This document shows, piece after piece, positions 36,971 through 44,556 of a stretch of DNA of 64,000 nt. Source of the stretch: Zobellia roscoffensis (lineage in GTDB: Bacteria; Bacteroidota; Bacteroidia; Flavobacteriales; Flavobacteriaceae); contig NZ_JADDXT010000002.1 in assembly GCF_015330165.1 (NCBI RefSeq), positions 4,119,646 to 4,183,645 on the forward strand, written 5' to 3'. The translations under genes and the position numbers were made by a program. Numbering within the stretch: the first letter of the stretch is position 1; the number at the start of each line of letters is the position of its first letter. Under the pieces are notes generated by a model, which was not told where the DNA came from, did no database searches, and saw only the letters and a program-made list of their open reading frames with translations.

Positions 36971-37803
36971 TACTTCACTTCAAAATCACCGTTACTTCTA
37001 ATATAAATCACCGTTTCTTTAGTTGTTGAAATGATAGAGGTTGCGTTTTCTTCTGTACCAAAATATGAAGGAGCTTCTAATTCATTTTTATCCTCTTTTT
37101 TAGAAAACTGATGTGATATTCCTCCAGAAATAACAACTGCTCTAAAATTAGGACTCAAATTTTTGATTTTTCCACTGAAGCCTGCTGGTAACCTTAAAAG
37201 TGTTGCACGCAATTGATTTTCCCCGTGGCTTCCCCATAAAAAGGCAGTTTCAACATTACTTTTTGCAGAAACCCATTCTATATCGTTGGCATTTAACCAA
37301 ACCATATTGCTTTTATCAACATTAATTGGTCTTTCGCCATTATCAAAAGCTTCTGAAGTTGGTTGTACTAAATACGGTCCTTCTTGAATATCTAAAAAAG
37401 CCATATTCTCGTTATCGTCAGCAGCTGTAATATGTGCTTCTCCTGCTGGTTGCTGCCAATAAGAACCTGCTGGCAACCACTGTTTTTCTGCTTTTTCATC
37501 GTCATTGTGTAATAATCCTTGTATTACAACACCTCTATAAGTAATGTTGTGAATGTGTGGAGGCGATGAAAATCCTTTATTAAATTTCACTAAAAATCCT
37601 GCAGGTTCATTTTTTGTACGATCTCCCCAAAGTTTTCCTGCAGCGGGACTCTTATCGCCTCGAAGTGGATTCAACCACCCCCATTCTACATTGTCCGCCG
37701 TTACCACCTCATTTACAGATTTGGCAGGATCCGTTGTTGGTGTTTGTGCACTTGCATATGCCGTTGTTGCTATCGCTAATGCAAGTAGTATTGTTTTTTT
37801 CAT
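36970..37803 (-). CDS. DUF4437 cupin-fold secreted protein
   Basis: The 277-residue protein has a signal peptide ending ASAQ and two cupin-like halves. The first carries PPHIHNITYRGVVIQGLLHN and WQQPAGEAHITA, the second LRATLLRLPAGFSGKIKN and FRAVVISGGISHQF. Metal-like His residues occur in the first half (HIH, EAH) but not in the second. DUF4437 proteins are bicupins of unknown function. It is in the operon between the 157-residue cupin gene (50-bp gap) and the MRJP-like gene (1-bp overlap). Secretion of this and its neighbours implies that the pathway ends outside the cytoplasm. Confidence 0.85.
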   Translation of the reverse strand: MKKTILLALAIATTAYASAQTPTTDPAKSVNEVVTADNVEWGWLNPLRGDKSPAAGKLWGDRTKNEPAGFLVKFNKGFSSPPHIHNITYRGVVIQGLLHNDDEKAEKQWLPAGSYWQQPAGEAHITAADDNENMAFLDIQEGPYLVQPTSEAFDNGERPINVDKSNMVWLNANDIEWVSAKSNVETAFLWGSHGENQLRATLLRLPAGFSGKIKNLSPNFRAVVISGGISHQFSKKEDKNELEAPSYFGTEENATSIISTTKETVIYIRSNGDFEVK

Positions 37804-37853
37804 TTTGATATATTTTATATATGTATTATTAATAAGTATTGCTGATGCAAATT

Positions 37854-38327
37854 TTATTCACTTTTCTTTAAATAATCTGGTAATTCTTTGCTTAACCAAT
37901 CTTGGCGAACAGGAACGTGAACATCTAAATCCACCGTTTTTTCCAATGCCCAAAATTCGTGTGGTACATTTTCTGGGAAAACAATTACTTCTCCGCCAGA
38001 AACAATTACAAATTCCTCTTTGCCATCAATTATAGTCTTGATTTTTACCTTACCAGACATAATGTATGTTATCTGCTCGTTAGGGTGTTTGTGCCAAGGA
38101 ATATGTGCTTCTTTTTCCAAGTCAAAAATGGTCATTTGCCCTTTTTCACCGTGAAACCATTTTCTTTTAATGCCTTCACCTATGGACTCAGATTCCATTT
38201 CATCAAAATTGAAATGTTGTACTTTTGAAGTGGCTACAGAATCTATGGTATTTACTTGAGCATTTGCCGTAGTACTTATAAATAATGCTGTTATAGCTAC
38301 TGCTGCAAGTGTAATTTTAATTTTCAT
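37854..38327 (-). CDS. Secreted single-domain cupin protein
   Basis: The 157-residue protein has a signal peptide ending TANAQ and a conserved RmlC-type cupin: WFHGEKGQMTIFDLEKEAHIPWHKHPNEQITYIMSGKVK. Motif 1 has G-x5-HxH-x3-E (HKHPNEQ) and motif 2 is GGEVIVFPENVPHEFW. The His and Glu residues should bind a metal such as Fe or Mn. Relatives include quercetin dioxygenase-like cupins; the actual reaction is unknown. It is the third gene of the nitroreductase-led operon, 27 bp after the dehydrogenase gene. Confidence 0.88.
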   Translation of the reverse strand: MKIKITLAAVAITALFISTTANAQVNTIDSVATSKVQHFNFDEMESESIGEGIKRKWFHGEKGQMTIFDLEKEAHIPWHKHPNEQITYIMSGKVKIKTIIDGKEEFVIVSGGEVIVFPENVPHEFWALEKTVDLDVHVPVRQDWLSKELPDYLKKSE

Positions 38328-38354
38328 TATAATATATTTTTTGGCTCATTACAC

Positions 38355-39362
38355 TTAAAATCCTTCTAAAACAATTTTACCTTTTGCTTTACCCGTTTCT
38401 AAAAAAGCGTGCGCTCTTCTAAGGTTTTCAGCGTTTATAGTTCCGAAATTTTCGCCTAGCGTGGTTCTAATGGTACCGTTGTCGATTAATTCAGAAGCTT
38501 TGTTCAATATATTATGCTGCTCAATCATATCTTCGGTCTGAAACATAGAGCGTGTAAACATTAACTCTATATGCGTAGAAACCGCTTTACCTTTAAAAGG
38601 CATTACATTTAGCGATTTTGGGTCATCTATTAATCCGAATTTCCCTTGAGGTTTTATCAGTTTAGCAATTTCATCTACGTGGTGTTCCGTAGCATTTAAG
38701 CTTACTACGTACTCTGGAGCCGGTAAATTGTATTTCTCGAACTCTTCGCTCAACTTGTTTCTGTGGTTAATAACCGTATCTGCACCTAATTCTTTTAACC
38801 AAGATGTGGTTTCTTCGCGAGAAGCCGTACCTATAATGTTCAACTTCGTCAGTTTTTTAGCCAATTGCACCAAAATAGAACCTACACCACCAGCGGCACC
38901 AATAACCAAAATAGATTTGTTGGCATCGTCTTTAGATACCTCTAATCGATCAAACAACATTTCGTAGGCTGTAAGTGTGGTTAATGGTAATGCAGCAGCT
39001 TCAGCATAAGATAAGCTTTGAGGTTTTTTACCAACAATACGCTCATCTACAATTTGATATTCTGCATAACTACCTTGGCGCGTAAAATCGCCTGCATACC
39101 AAACTTCATCTCCAATATTAAAAAGAGTCACATCTTCACCAATTGCCGTAACTATTCCGGTAGCATCCCATCCAATAACTTTCCAGCTGTCACCTTCTGC
39201 GGGCATTCCTGCACGTACCTTATAATCTGCCGGATTTACAGAAATAGCTTTTATTTCAACTAAAATATCTCTTCCCGTAGCTTTTGGAGTTTCCAATTCT
39301 ACATCTTGTAAAGATTTTGTATTGTCAATTGGAAGATTCTCTTTGTATCCTATTGCTTTCAT
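38355..39362 (-). CDS. Zinc-independent medium-chain alcohol dehydrogenase family protein
   Basis: The start at 39362 (335 residues, MKAIGYKENLPIDNTK) is preferred because the in-frame ATG at 39380 would overlap the preceding gene; it leaves an 8-bp gap. The GroES-like domain has ILVEIKAISVNPADYKVRAG, VIGWDATGIVTAIGEDV and YAGDFTRQGSYAEYQ. The Rossmann part has SILVIGAAGGVGSILVQLAKK. It belongs to the ZADH2/YogA branch, which usually reduces quinones or enones with NADPH. It is the second gene of the nitroreductase-led operon and is one of three MDR genes in the window, none closely adjacent to another. Confidence 0.9.
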   Translation of the reverse strand: MKAIGYKENLPIDNTKSLQDVELETPKATGRDILVEIKAISVNPADYKVRAGMPAEGDSWKVIGWDATGIVTAIGEDVTLFNIGDEVWYAGDFTRQGSYAEYQIVDERIVGKKPQSLSYAEAAALPLTTLTAYEMLFDRLEVSKDDANKSILVIGAAGGVGSILVQLAKKLTKLNIIGTASREETTSWLKELGADTVINHRNKLSEEFEKYNLPAPEYVVSLNATEHHVDEIAKLIKPQGKFGLIDDPKSLNVMPFKGKAVSTHIELMFTRSMFQTEDMIEQHNILNKASELIDNGTIRTTLGENFGTINAENLRRAHAFLETGKAKGKIVLEGF

Positions 39363-39370
39363 AATATTTC

Positions 39371-40045
39371 CTATTTCCAAGTTACAATGTCCTCTAATGG
39401 TCTTCTAGATTTTGGAAATTCTGGGTCTGCCTTTCTATGTCCAAATGCAGCCATAAAAGAAATTCCATATTTATCTGTATCTATTCCAAATTTATCTCTT
39501 AATAAAGCTTCCGTATCCTCTATATGGAAACCTTCAATAGGACAAGAATCGATACCTGTTAAGGCTGCGGCAGTCATCATATTACCTAGAGGAATGTAGG
39601 TTTGCTTTGATGACCAATCAAATAACTTCTTGTCTGAATCTAGATTAAAATCACGCTCTTGAAACTCTCGGTAAAACTTAGAGTATACTTCTACAACATC
39701 TTCGGGCATTTGTTTTACCTCTTTCATCATATGTTCAATATATGGCGCATCATGCTTTACCATAGGAGCTTTCATTGCCAGACCTAGAATAAAGTGACTA
39801 GCAGTATCTAATTTTACGGGAGCGCCCCAAGCTACTGGCTTTAAAAGCTCACGTAATTCTTTATCTTGTACAACGATAAAATGCCAAGGTTCAAAACCAA
39901 ATGAACTTGGAGATAAATTTGCTGTTTTTAAAATGAAATTGATTTGCTCATCGGTTAATGTTTTTGACGCATCAAATTCTTTGGTAGCATGTCTGTAATT
40001 AAATGCGTTTAAAATATCTTCTTGTGCAATGTTTGGTGTATTCAT
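39371..40045 (-). CDS. NAD(P)H-dependent nitroreductase-family oxidoreductase
   Basis: The 224-residue nitroreductase fold is clear: the N-terminal FMN motif FNYRHATKEFDASKTLTDEQ, LSPSSFGFEPWHFIVVQD and GIDSCPIEGFHIEDTEALLR near the C-terminus. Such NfsB/YdgI-type enzymes reduce nitroaromatics and quinones using FMN. It heads a five-gene operon (dehydrogenase, cupin, DUF4437, MRJP-like) under the AraC-type promoter P3. A relative lies at 49636 in the TetR-led operon. Confidence 0.93.
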   Translation of the reverse strand: MNTPNIAQEDILNAFNYRHATKEFDASKTLTDEQINFILKTANLSPSSFGFEPWHFIVVQDKELRELLKPVAWGAPVKLDTASHFILGLAMKAPMVKHDAPYIEHMMKEVKQMPEDVVEVYSKFYREFQERDFNLDSDKKLFDWSSKQTYIPLGNMMTAAALTGIDSCPIEGFHIEDTEALLRDKFGIDTDKYGISFMAAFGHRKADPEFPKSRRPLEDIVTWK

Positions 40046-40082
40046 TATTATGTCTTTTTATAATTGATAGTTTTATTGACGA

Positions 40083-40148
40083 CAAAGATAATTGGAGAAC
40101 ACACCCTAAATAGTGTACAAAAAAAGGAGAATAAGGTATAAATGGAGG
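40083..40148 (-). promoter_or_regulatory. AraC-type promoter P3 (nitroreductase operon)
   Basis: The minus-strand -7 box TAtcTTTG (40090-40083) is followed upstream by 24 bp and two direct repeats read on the plus strand from 40115 (GTACAAAAAAAGG) and 40136 (GTATAAATGGAGG), 21 bp apart. Confidence 0.8.
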
Positions 40149-40254
40149 TTTTTAAGTGGCGAAATCTTAAAATATTGCCAAAACGAGCTTGTTACAGGTA
40201 AAATTACCGGTTTTTAATACATTAATTTAATGTTAAGCCTTTATAATTACAATT

Positions 40255-40554
40255 CTAATTGGTAAGCTCTGTCATTTTATAAGCAGAAACATTCTCAAGC
40301 TTATCTTTAGAAGCAAGTCTATAGGCCTCAATATGGTCACTTTGTGAATGCTTGGTCAAATAATCTTGATTCACCCATTTCTCGTGGAATAAAAACAGAT
40401 TCGGGTTATCGTTATCTTGATGTAAGTCGTAAGCAATACAACCTTCTTCTCCTCTAGTGGGACTAATAAGTTTTAGCAATTCGGCTTTTATTTCTTCTCT
40501 AAATTCTTCTTTTACTAAAATGTGTACCACTAAGGTTAAATACGATTTTTTCAT
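40255..40554 (-). CDS. Antibiotic biosynthesis monooxygenase (ABM)-domain protein
   Basis: The 99-residue protein has the ABM dimeric ferredoxin-like fold: LTLVVHILVKEEFREEIKAE, then GCIAYDLHQDNDNPNLFLFHEKW and YLTKHSQSDHIEAYR. Relatives include YgiN quinol monooxygenase and haem-degrading proteins; the HxxxH pattern in the last block is common. It follows the AlkB gene after 61 bp on the same strand, so the two may be cotranscribed. The function is probably oxidation or binding of a small quinone-like molecule, not antibiotic synthesis as the name implies. Confidence 0.88.
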   Translation of the reverse strand: MKKSYLTLVVHILVKEEFREEIKAELLKLISPTRGEEGCIAYDLHQDNDNPNLFLFHEKWVNQDYLTKHSQSDHIEAYRLASKDKLENVSAYKMTELTN

Positions 40555-40615
40555 AAGATGCTTTAAATTGGTTCTAATGTTAGAACTATAAAAGTAAAGA
40601 TTGATGCCGGATAAA

Positions 40616-41245
40616 TTAACCGATCCACCTAAAGGTTAGGTTAATTCTTGGGGAAATCTGTTTTGTGGTCTTCGGTATTTTATGTTTCCAGTTTTCTTGG
40701 GTGGCGCCTTGCATCAATAAAAGACTGCCATTTGCTAATGGGATATCTACACGTTTTAAATCTGTTCTTGATACATGTTTTAATTGAAAGGGCCTAGTAG
40801 CACCAAAAGTTACTGAAGCAATAACCGTATTTTTTCGTTGAGCTCCCTTATAATCTTGATGCCAGTCTACACTATCTTTTCCGTCACGGTAATAATTAAG
40901 TAAACAGCGTGTAAATTTTATATCTACCTCCTGCTCTATTCGTTTCTTTATAAAAAGTAAATCATCATTCCAAACATGCATTTTACTTTTTGTATTTGTG
41001 TATTGAATGTCTTTGCTAATATCACCAAACCAAGCCGTCAACCTAGGGTAATCCACAAGTTTGCCGTGTATGGTAATCTGTTCTTGTTGCCAAGGTGTAT
41101 TTTCAAGTAAGCTAGCATACAAGTTGTTGCTTTCTTCTAAACTGAAGAAATTCTCAAATAAAGTAACATCAGCACCTGGTAAATCAAAAGTAGTTTTACG
41201 AACTTCTTCCGTTGAAAATAAATTGGTTTGATTAAATAAATACAT
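40616..41245 (-). CDS. alkB: AlkB-like 2OG/Fe(II) dioxygenase (DNA/RNA dealkylase)
   Basis: The 209-residue protein carries the AlkB signature: the substrate-loop region DYPRLTAWFGDI, the iron ligands H129-x-D131 (DWHQDYKG) and H188 (WKHKIP), and the 2OG/substrate arginines R200 and R206 in SPRINLTFRW. AlkB removes alkyl groups from DNA or RNA bases. The family belongs with ALKBH2/3-like bacterial proteins of about this length. A promoter of AraC type (P4) lies about 200 bp upstream, beyond a very short open frame. Control by an electrophile-sensing regulator would suit a dealkylase. Confidence 0.95.
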   Translation of the reverse strand: MYLFNQTNLFSTEEVRKTTFDLPGADVTLFENFFSLEESNNLYASLLENTPWQQEQITIHGKLVDYPRLTAWFGDISKDIQYTNTKSKMHVWNDDLLFIKKRIEQEVDIKFTRCLLNYYRDGKDSVDWHQDYKGAQRKNTVIASVTFGATRPFQLKHVSRTDLKRVDIPLANGSLLLMQGATQENWKHKIPKTTKQISPRINLTFRWIG

Positions 41246-41352
41246 TTGTATTTTCTTCCATTTTAATATGTAATCATTTGTCGGGAACTCAGGCTAAAAC
41301 TTACCAAAAACATAGGCATGTTATAACTGATTCTGAAATCATTTTTTTCTTT

Positions 41353-41412
41353 TTATTTTGGTGATTTACACATCACTAATGCTAAAGAAGATACTACTAA
41401 TAAATTTTTCAT
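41353..41412 (-). CDS. 19-residue lipoprotein-leader-like ORF
   Basis: The minus-strand frame reads MKNLLVVSSLALVMCKSPK and stops. It has a basic start, a hydrophobic core and a Cys in a lipobox-like setting, so it looks like the signal peptide of a lipoprotein without a mature part. It begins 36 bp after the -7 box of promoter P4 and lies between that promoter and AlkB. It may be the remnant of a truncated gene or a real tiny lipoprotein. Translation is unproven. Confidence 0.4.
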   Translation of the reverse strand: MKNLLVVSSLALVMCKSPK

Positions 41413-41447
41413 TTTATAAAGAATAAAATTTGTTTTTAAATACAGAA

Positions 41448-41513
41448 CAAAGATATGTCTGCTTTCGTCCTTTAACGAAGTATAGAAAAAGGATAATTAT
41501 GTATTTTTAAAGG
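41448..41513 (-). promoter_or_regulatory. AraC-type promoter P4 (leader ORF, AlkB)
   Basis: The minus-strand -7 box TAtcTTTG (41455-41448) is followed upstream by 24 bp and two direct repeats read from 41480 (GTATAGAAAAAGG) and 41501 (GTATTTTTAAAGG), 21 bp apart. They lie in the spacer upstream of the divergent AraC gene (start 41581), so one or both AraC proteins may bind here. Confidence 0.78.
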
Positions 41514-41580
41514 TTAAAATGAATATAAACCAGCACTGTGGTCGTACAAAATTGTATTTTAGCAGCCTAAATAGCCTATT

Positions 41581-42483
41581 ATGCAGATACTAGAAGCACA
41601 TAAACCTTTTGAAATACAAGAAATTGAATTGACAGACTGGAAACAACGCCCTGTTAAGAACAATTTTTTTGAGTTGGTCCTAATAAAAGAAGGCCAAGGT
41701 ACGCAGTGTATAAACTATAATGACCACAACTACAGCAAGGGCAACATGTTTCTGCTTCCCCCTCTAAAGTGTCACTCATTTACCATAGAAAAGCCTACAA
41801 AATTTGTGTTCTTAAAATTCACTGATTCTTTTTTTAAAAATGAAAACCGTTCCATAACGGAAAAAAACGAATGGTTTAAGGAGGCATCCTATATACTATC
41901 CAATTACAATCAATTACCAGGGGACATTATTAAAAGCGATAGGGATAGAGAATATTTAAAAAAATTGACTTCTATGATATTACAAGAATCTAGAAGTTTT
42001 GGTAATGAATCTATAGCTTTAATCAAATCCTTAATGATTTCCGTCATGGAAATATTAATCAGAAATGTAAAAAAGGGAAGTTTTTACGAACTGCCAAAGA
42101 GTAATACAGATGATCGCATTATCAAAATGCTGACTTTTATTAACGAGAATATTGATAAACCGGAACAGTTAAAAGTTGAGAATTTAGCAGAGGTATTTAT
42201 GATGTCTCCCACATATGTAAGTGAATTTTTCAAAAAACAAGTCAGTATATCTTTGAGGGAATATATAATTAAGGCAAAGCTGAAATTAGTAGAAATACGT
42301 TTATTAAATTCAGATTTTACGTTAACTCAAATTGCGGACGATTTAGGCTTTACTGATGTAAGTCACCTTTCTAAAACATTTAAACGCTATACAGGGGCTT
42401 CATTACGTGAATTCAAAAACAATGGTGAGTATATGCTACTAAAGCGTAATACAAACTGTGCGGCTACTACAGCTCAATTATAA
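41581..42483 (+). CDS. AraC-family transcriptional regulator (second paralog)
   Basis: The 300-residue protein resembles the AraC protein at 32955-33821. It has an N-terminal cupin-like sensor domain (FFELVLIKEGQGTQCINYN, FLLPPLKCHSFTIEKP) and a C-terminal DNA-binding domain with LKVENLAEVFMMSPTYVSEF and LTQIADDLGFTDVSHLSKTF. The gene is divergent from the AlkB unit and shares its upstream region with promoter P4. It is the nearest regulator to that promoter. Confidence 0.95.
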   Translation: MQILEAHKPFEIQEIELTDWKQRPVKNNFFELVLIKEGQGTQCINYNDHNYSKGNMFLLPPLKCHSFTIEKPTKFVFLKFTDSFFKNENRSITEKNEWFKEASYILSNYNQLPGDIIKSDRDREYLKKLTSMILQESRSFGNESIALIKSLMISVMEILIRNVKKGSFYELPKSNTDDRIIKMLTFINENIDKPEQLKVENLAEVFMMSPTYVSEFFKKQVSISLREYIIKAKLKLVEIRLLNSDFTLTQIADDLGFTDVSHLSKTFKRYTGASLREFKNNGEYMLLKRNTNCAATTAQL

Positions 42484-42497
42484 AAAAGTAGTTTTTA

Positions 42498-43082
42498 TTA
42501 GAAGATATTATCATCATTTCTATACACTCCATGTTTCCAAGCTATACTAGTACCCATACTTGGGTATTGGTTAGGATTTGGTTTTTCTCCCAATAGAAGC
42601 ATGTCCAGTGCCGAGATAAGATCCGCTCCCGTGGCCGGCTGAATATTGGGTCTGGTCATATCAAACCTACCAGTGTAAGCGCATTCTAAATTATGATCAA
42701 AAACAAACAAATCCGGGTTGCTTTCCGCACCATAATTTAATGCAACATCTTGGTATTTGTCATAGAGATAAGGAAATGGATATTTATGATACTTAGCTAC
42801 TTGGGCCATGATAAACGGAGTGTCTTCTGGATGTTGTTTTACATCATTACTACTAATTGCAACAAATTGCATTCCCAAAGCCTGGTATTTATTTGCAATT
42901 TCAACAAGCTTTGAGTTTATGTGTTTTACGAACAAGCAATGATTGCAAATAAAAATTATAATCGTTGCTTTATCAGACTTTAATTTCTCTAAAGACAATA
43001 ACTCACCTGAAACCGTATCCGGCAACTTAAATTCCGGGGCCCTCTTTCCTAATTCCATTATGCTAGACAATACGAATGCCAT
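42498..43082 (-). CDS. Thioredoxin-fold (peroxiredoxin-like) protein
   Basis: The 194-residue AhpC/TSA-like protein begins LGKRAPEFKLPDTVSGELL and has a thioredoxin-like core with ATIIIFICNHCLFVKHINSK. The active site here is C-N-H-C; the common form in relatives is CNHCPFVKH. Further landmarks are FVAISSNDVKQHPEDTPFIM and GRFDMTRPN. The start gives MAFVLSSIMELG, like the N-terminus of this thioredoxin family subgroup. It probably acts as a thiol redox protein or in Cys-based reduction in the cytoplasm. It converges with the AraC gene across 14 bp. Confidence 0.9.
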   Translation of the reverse strand: MAFVLSSIMELGKRAPEFKLPDTVSGELLSLEKLKSDKATIIIFICNHCLFVKHINSKLVEIANKYQALGMQFVAISSNDVKQHPEDTPFIMAQVAKYHKYPFPYLYDKYQDVALNYGAESNPDLFVFDHNLECAYTGRFDMTRPNIQPATGADLISALDMLLLGEKPNPNQYPSMGTSIAWKHGVYRNDDNIF

Positions 43083-43573
43083 GGTTATACATTTAGGGGA
43101 CTAGGTGTCCATGAATATTTTTTTTGGATCACATATAACGTTCTACTCTCGTATGTTCAAGTTAGGTATAAATAAAGGGGATATATGTACTAATAGAGGT
43201 GTTTTTTAATTTTTTTTTGTATGCTATGCTATGATATTTGCTAATTAAGCACATATTTAATCTAAAAATTAGCAATGATACATTGTTTTGTGTATTTAAA
43301 TCCTTTATTTGTACAATTTACAATTCCACACCCTCGAGAGGGTATGCTAATTTTTAAGGTGATAATGGAAAAAGTTGAAAAAAAATCATCATTTTAAGAT
43401 ATAAATGATCAAATAATCAGCTATTTCACTATTAATTCGGCTAGAAACTGAACGTATTTGTACAAAAAATTGTCTCAGATAATCTTACCAAATTACTTAT
43501 CGCAAAAAAAAGTCAATCAGAAAAACCACCTTGTAATTACTCTAAAAACGAGGTCTATGGTTATCTGTGCTAC
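43083..43573. other. About 490-bp intergenic region
   Basis: AT-rich sequence between the thioredoxin-like gene and the end of the LysR gene. It contains a palindrome ACCCTCGAGAGGGT (43330-43343) of unknown meaning. I see no gene, RNA-like structure or IS fragment. Confidence 0.4.
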
Positions 43574-44449
43574 CTATTTGATCGTATTTAAAAGACTGAA
43601 TAATTTTGGATGTTCAACCTCTAGTTTAGGGTTCCAAATCATAGTTAATCTAGCTTTTTGGGGAGTGTCTTTTAGCTCATAAAAATCAATTGGCAAATGA
43701 AGACCGCGAAGAGATGAAATGGGTTCTAACGAAACCCCCATACCTGCTTCAATCAATCTTATACTTGTGCTCACAGAATCGGTTTCATGAACTACATTAG
43801 GTATAAAACCAGCACTTGTACAAATAGATTCTATAATATTTACATAGTTTGGGCCATCTGTTTTTGAAGGGAAGATAAACGGTTCTTTTGCAAATGTAGA
43901 GAAACCGTTAACGTGTAATCTATTCATATCAAAACCCCTTGGAACTAAAACCGCATAATTATCTATATGCAAAACTTTGCTCTTTAATCCTACAGGCACT
44001 AACGGATTGGTTGCAAAGCCTATATCTAATTCTCCAGATTGTAAACGTATGTATTGATCTCGGTTATTGAGTTCTTTTAGTATAGTCTTAATATTAGGCA
44101 AGTTTTTACGTATATCAACCAGTATTTCAGGAAGGATTGACTGCATGACGGAGTGTGTAAAACCAATTTTCAATTCCCCCGCCTCCCCTTTATGTACTTG
44201 ATGGGTTCGCTTAATTATAAAATCATACTGAAGCAAGAGTTTCTCCATCTCTGGGATAAAATAACTTCCTGCATGGGTCAATTCCACATTACGTTTATTC
44301 CTCCTAAACAAAGGTGCCTCAATAGCCTCTTCAAGTTGTTTTATTTTTCGGCTCAATGCTGGTTGCACAATATGCAACGCTTCTGCCGTTTTTGTAAAAT
44401 TCAATTTTTTTGAAAGCAGTACGGCGCTTCTTATATGCTGTAAATCCAT
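43574..44449 (-). CDS. LysR-family transcriptional regulator
   Basis: The 291-residue protein has an N-terminal winged helix-turn-helix (MDLQHIRSAVLLSKKLNFTK, AEALHIVQPALSRKIKQLEE) and a substrate-binding domain (LKIGFTHSVMQSILPEIL, LDIGFATNPL). LysR proteins act as tetramers at divergent promoters. It is divergent from the PLP decarboxylase gene, which is probably its target. The shared 107-bp spacer contains a TAGATATCTA palindrome that overlaps the target's -7 box. Confidence 0.95.
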   Translation of the reverse strand: MDLQHIRSAVLLSKKLNFTKTAEALHIVQPALSRKIKQLEEAIEAPLFRRNKRNVELTHAGSYFIPEMEKLLLQYDFIIKRTHQVHKGEAGELKIGFTHSVMQSILPEILVDIRKNLPNIKTILKELNNRDQYIRLQSGELDIGFATNPLVPVGLKSKVLHIDNYAVLVPRGFDMNRLHVNGFSTFAKEPFIFPSKTDGPNYVNIIESICTSAGFIPNVVHETDSVSTSIRLIEAGMGVSLEPISSLRGLHLPIDFYELKDTPQKARLTMIWNPKLEVEHPKLFSLLNTIK

Positions 44450-44507
44450 TTCAGTAATACGTATTTGTTATTAGTTTATCAAAATTAAGCATTTATATAT
44501 ATAACTA

Positions 44508-44523
44508 TAGATATCTAGATTTG
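44508..44523 (+). promoter_or_regulatory. LysR-site candidate overlapping the decarboxylase -7 box
   Basis: The palindrome TAGATATCTA (44508-44517) overlaps the -7 box TAgaTTTG (44516-44523), which lies 33 bp before the decarboxylase ATG. A LysR protein bound here could repress or reposition polymerase. No second half-site was resolved. Confidence 0.5.
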
Positions 44524-44556
44524 TGGTGGGTAGGATGATGCAGACCCCAAAACATA

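Noticed and set aside
43458..43682. Open frame of about 74 codons on the plus strand
   Set aside because: Overlaps the LysR gene end in antisense, codon use poor and no conserved features.
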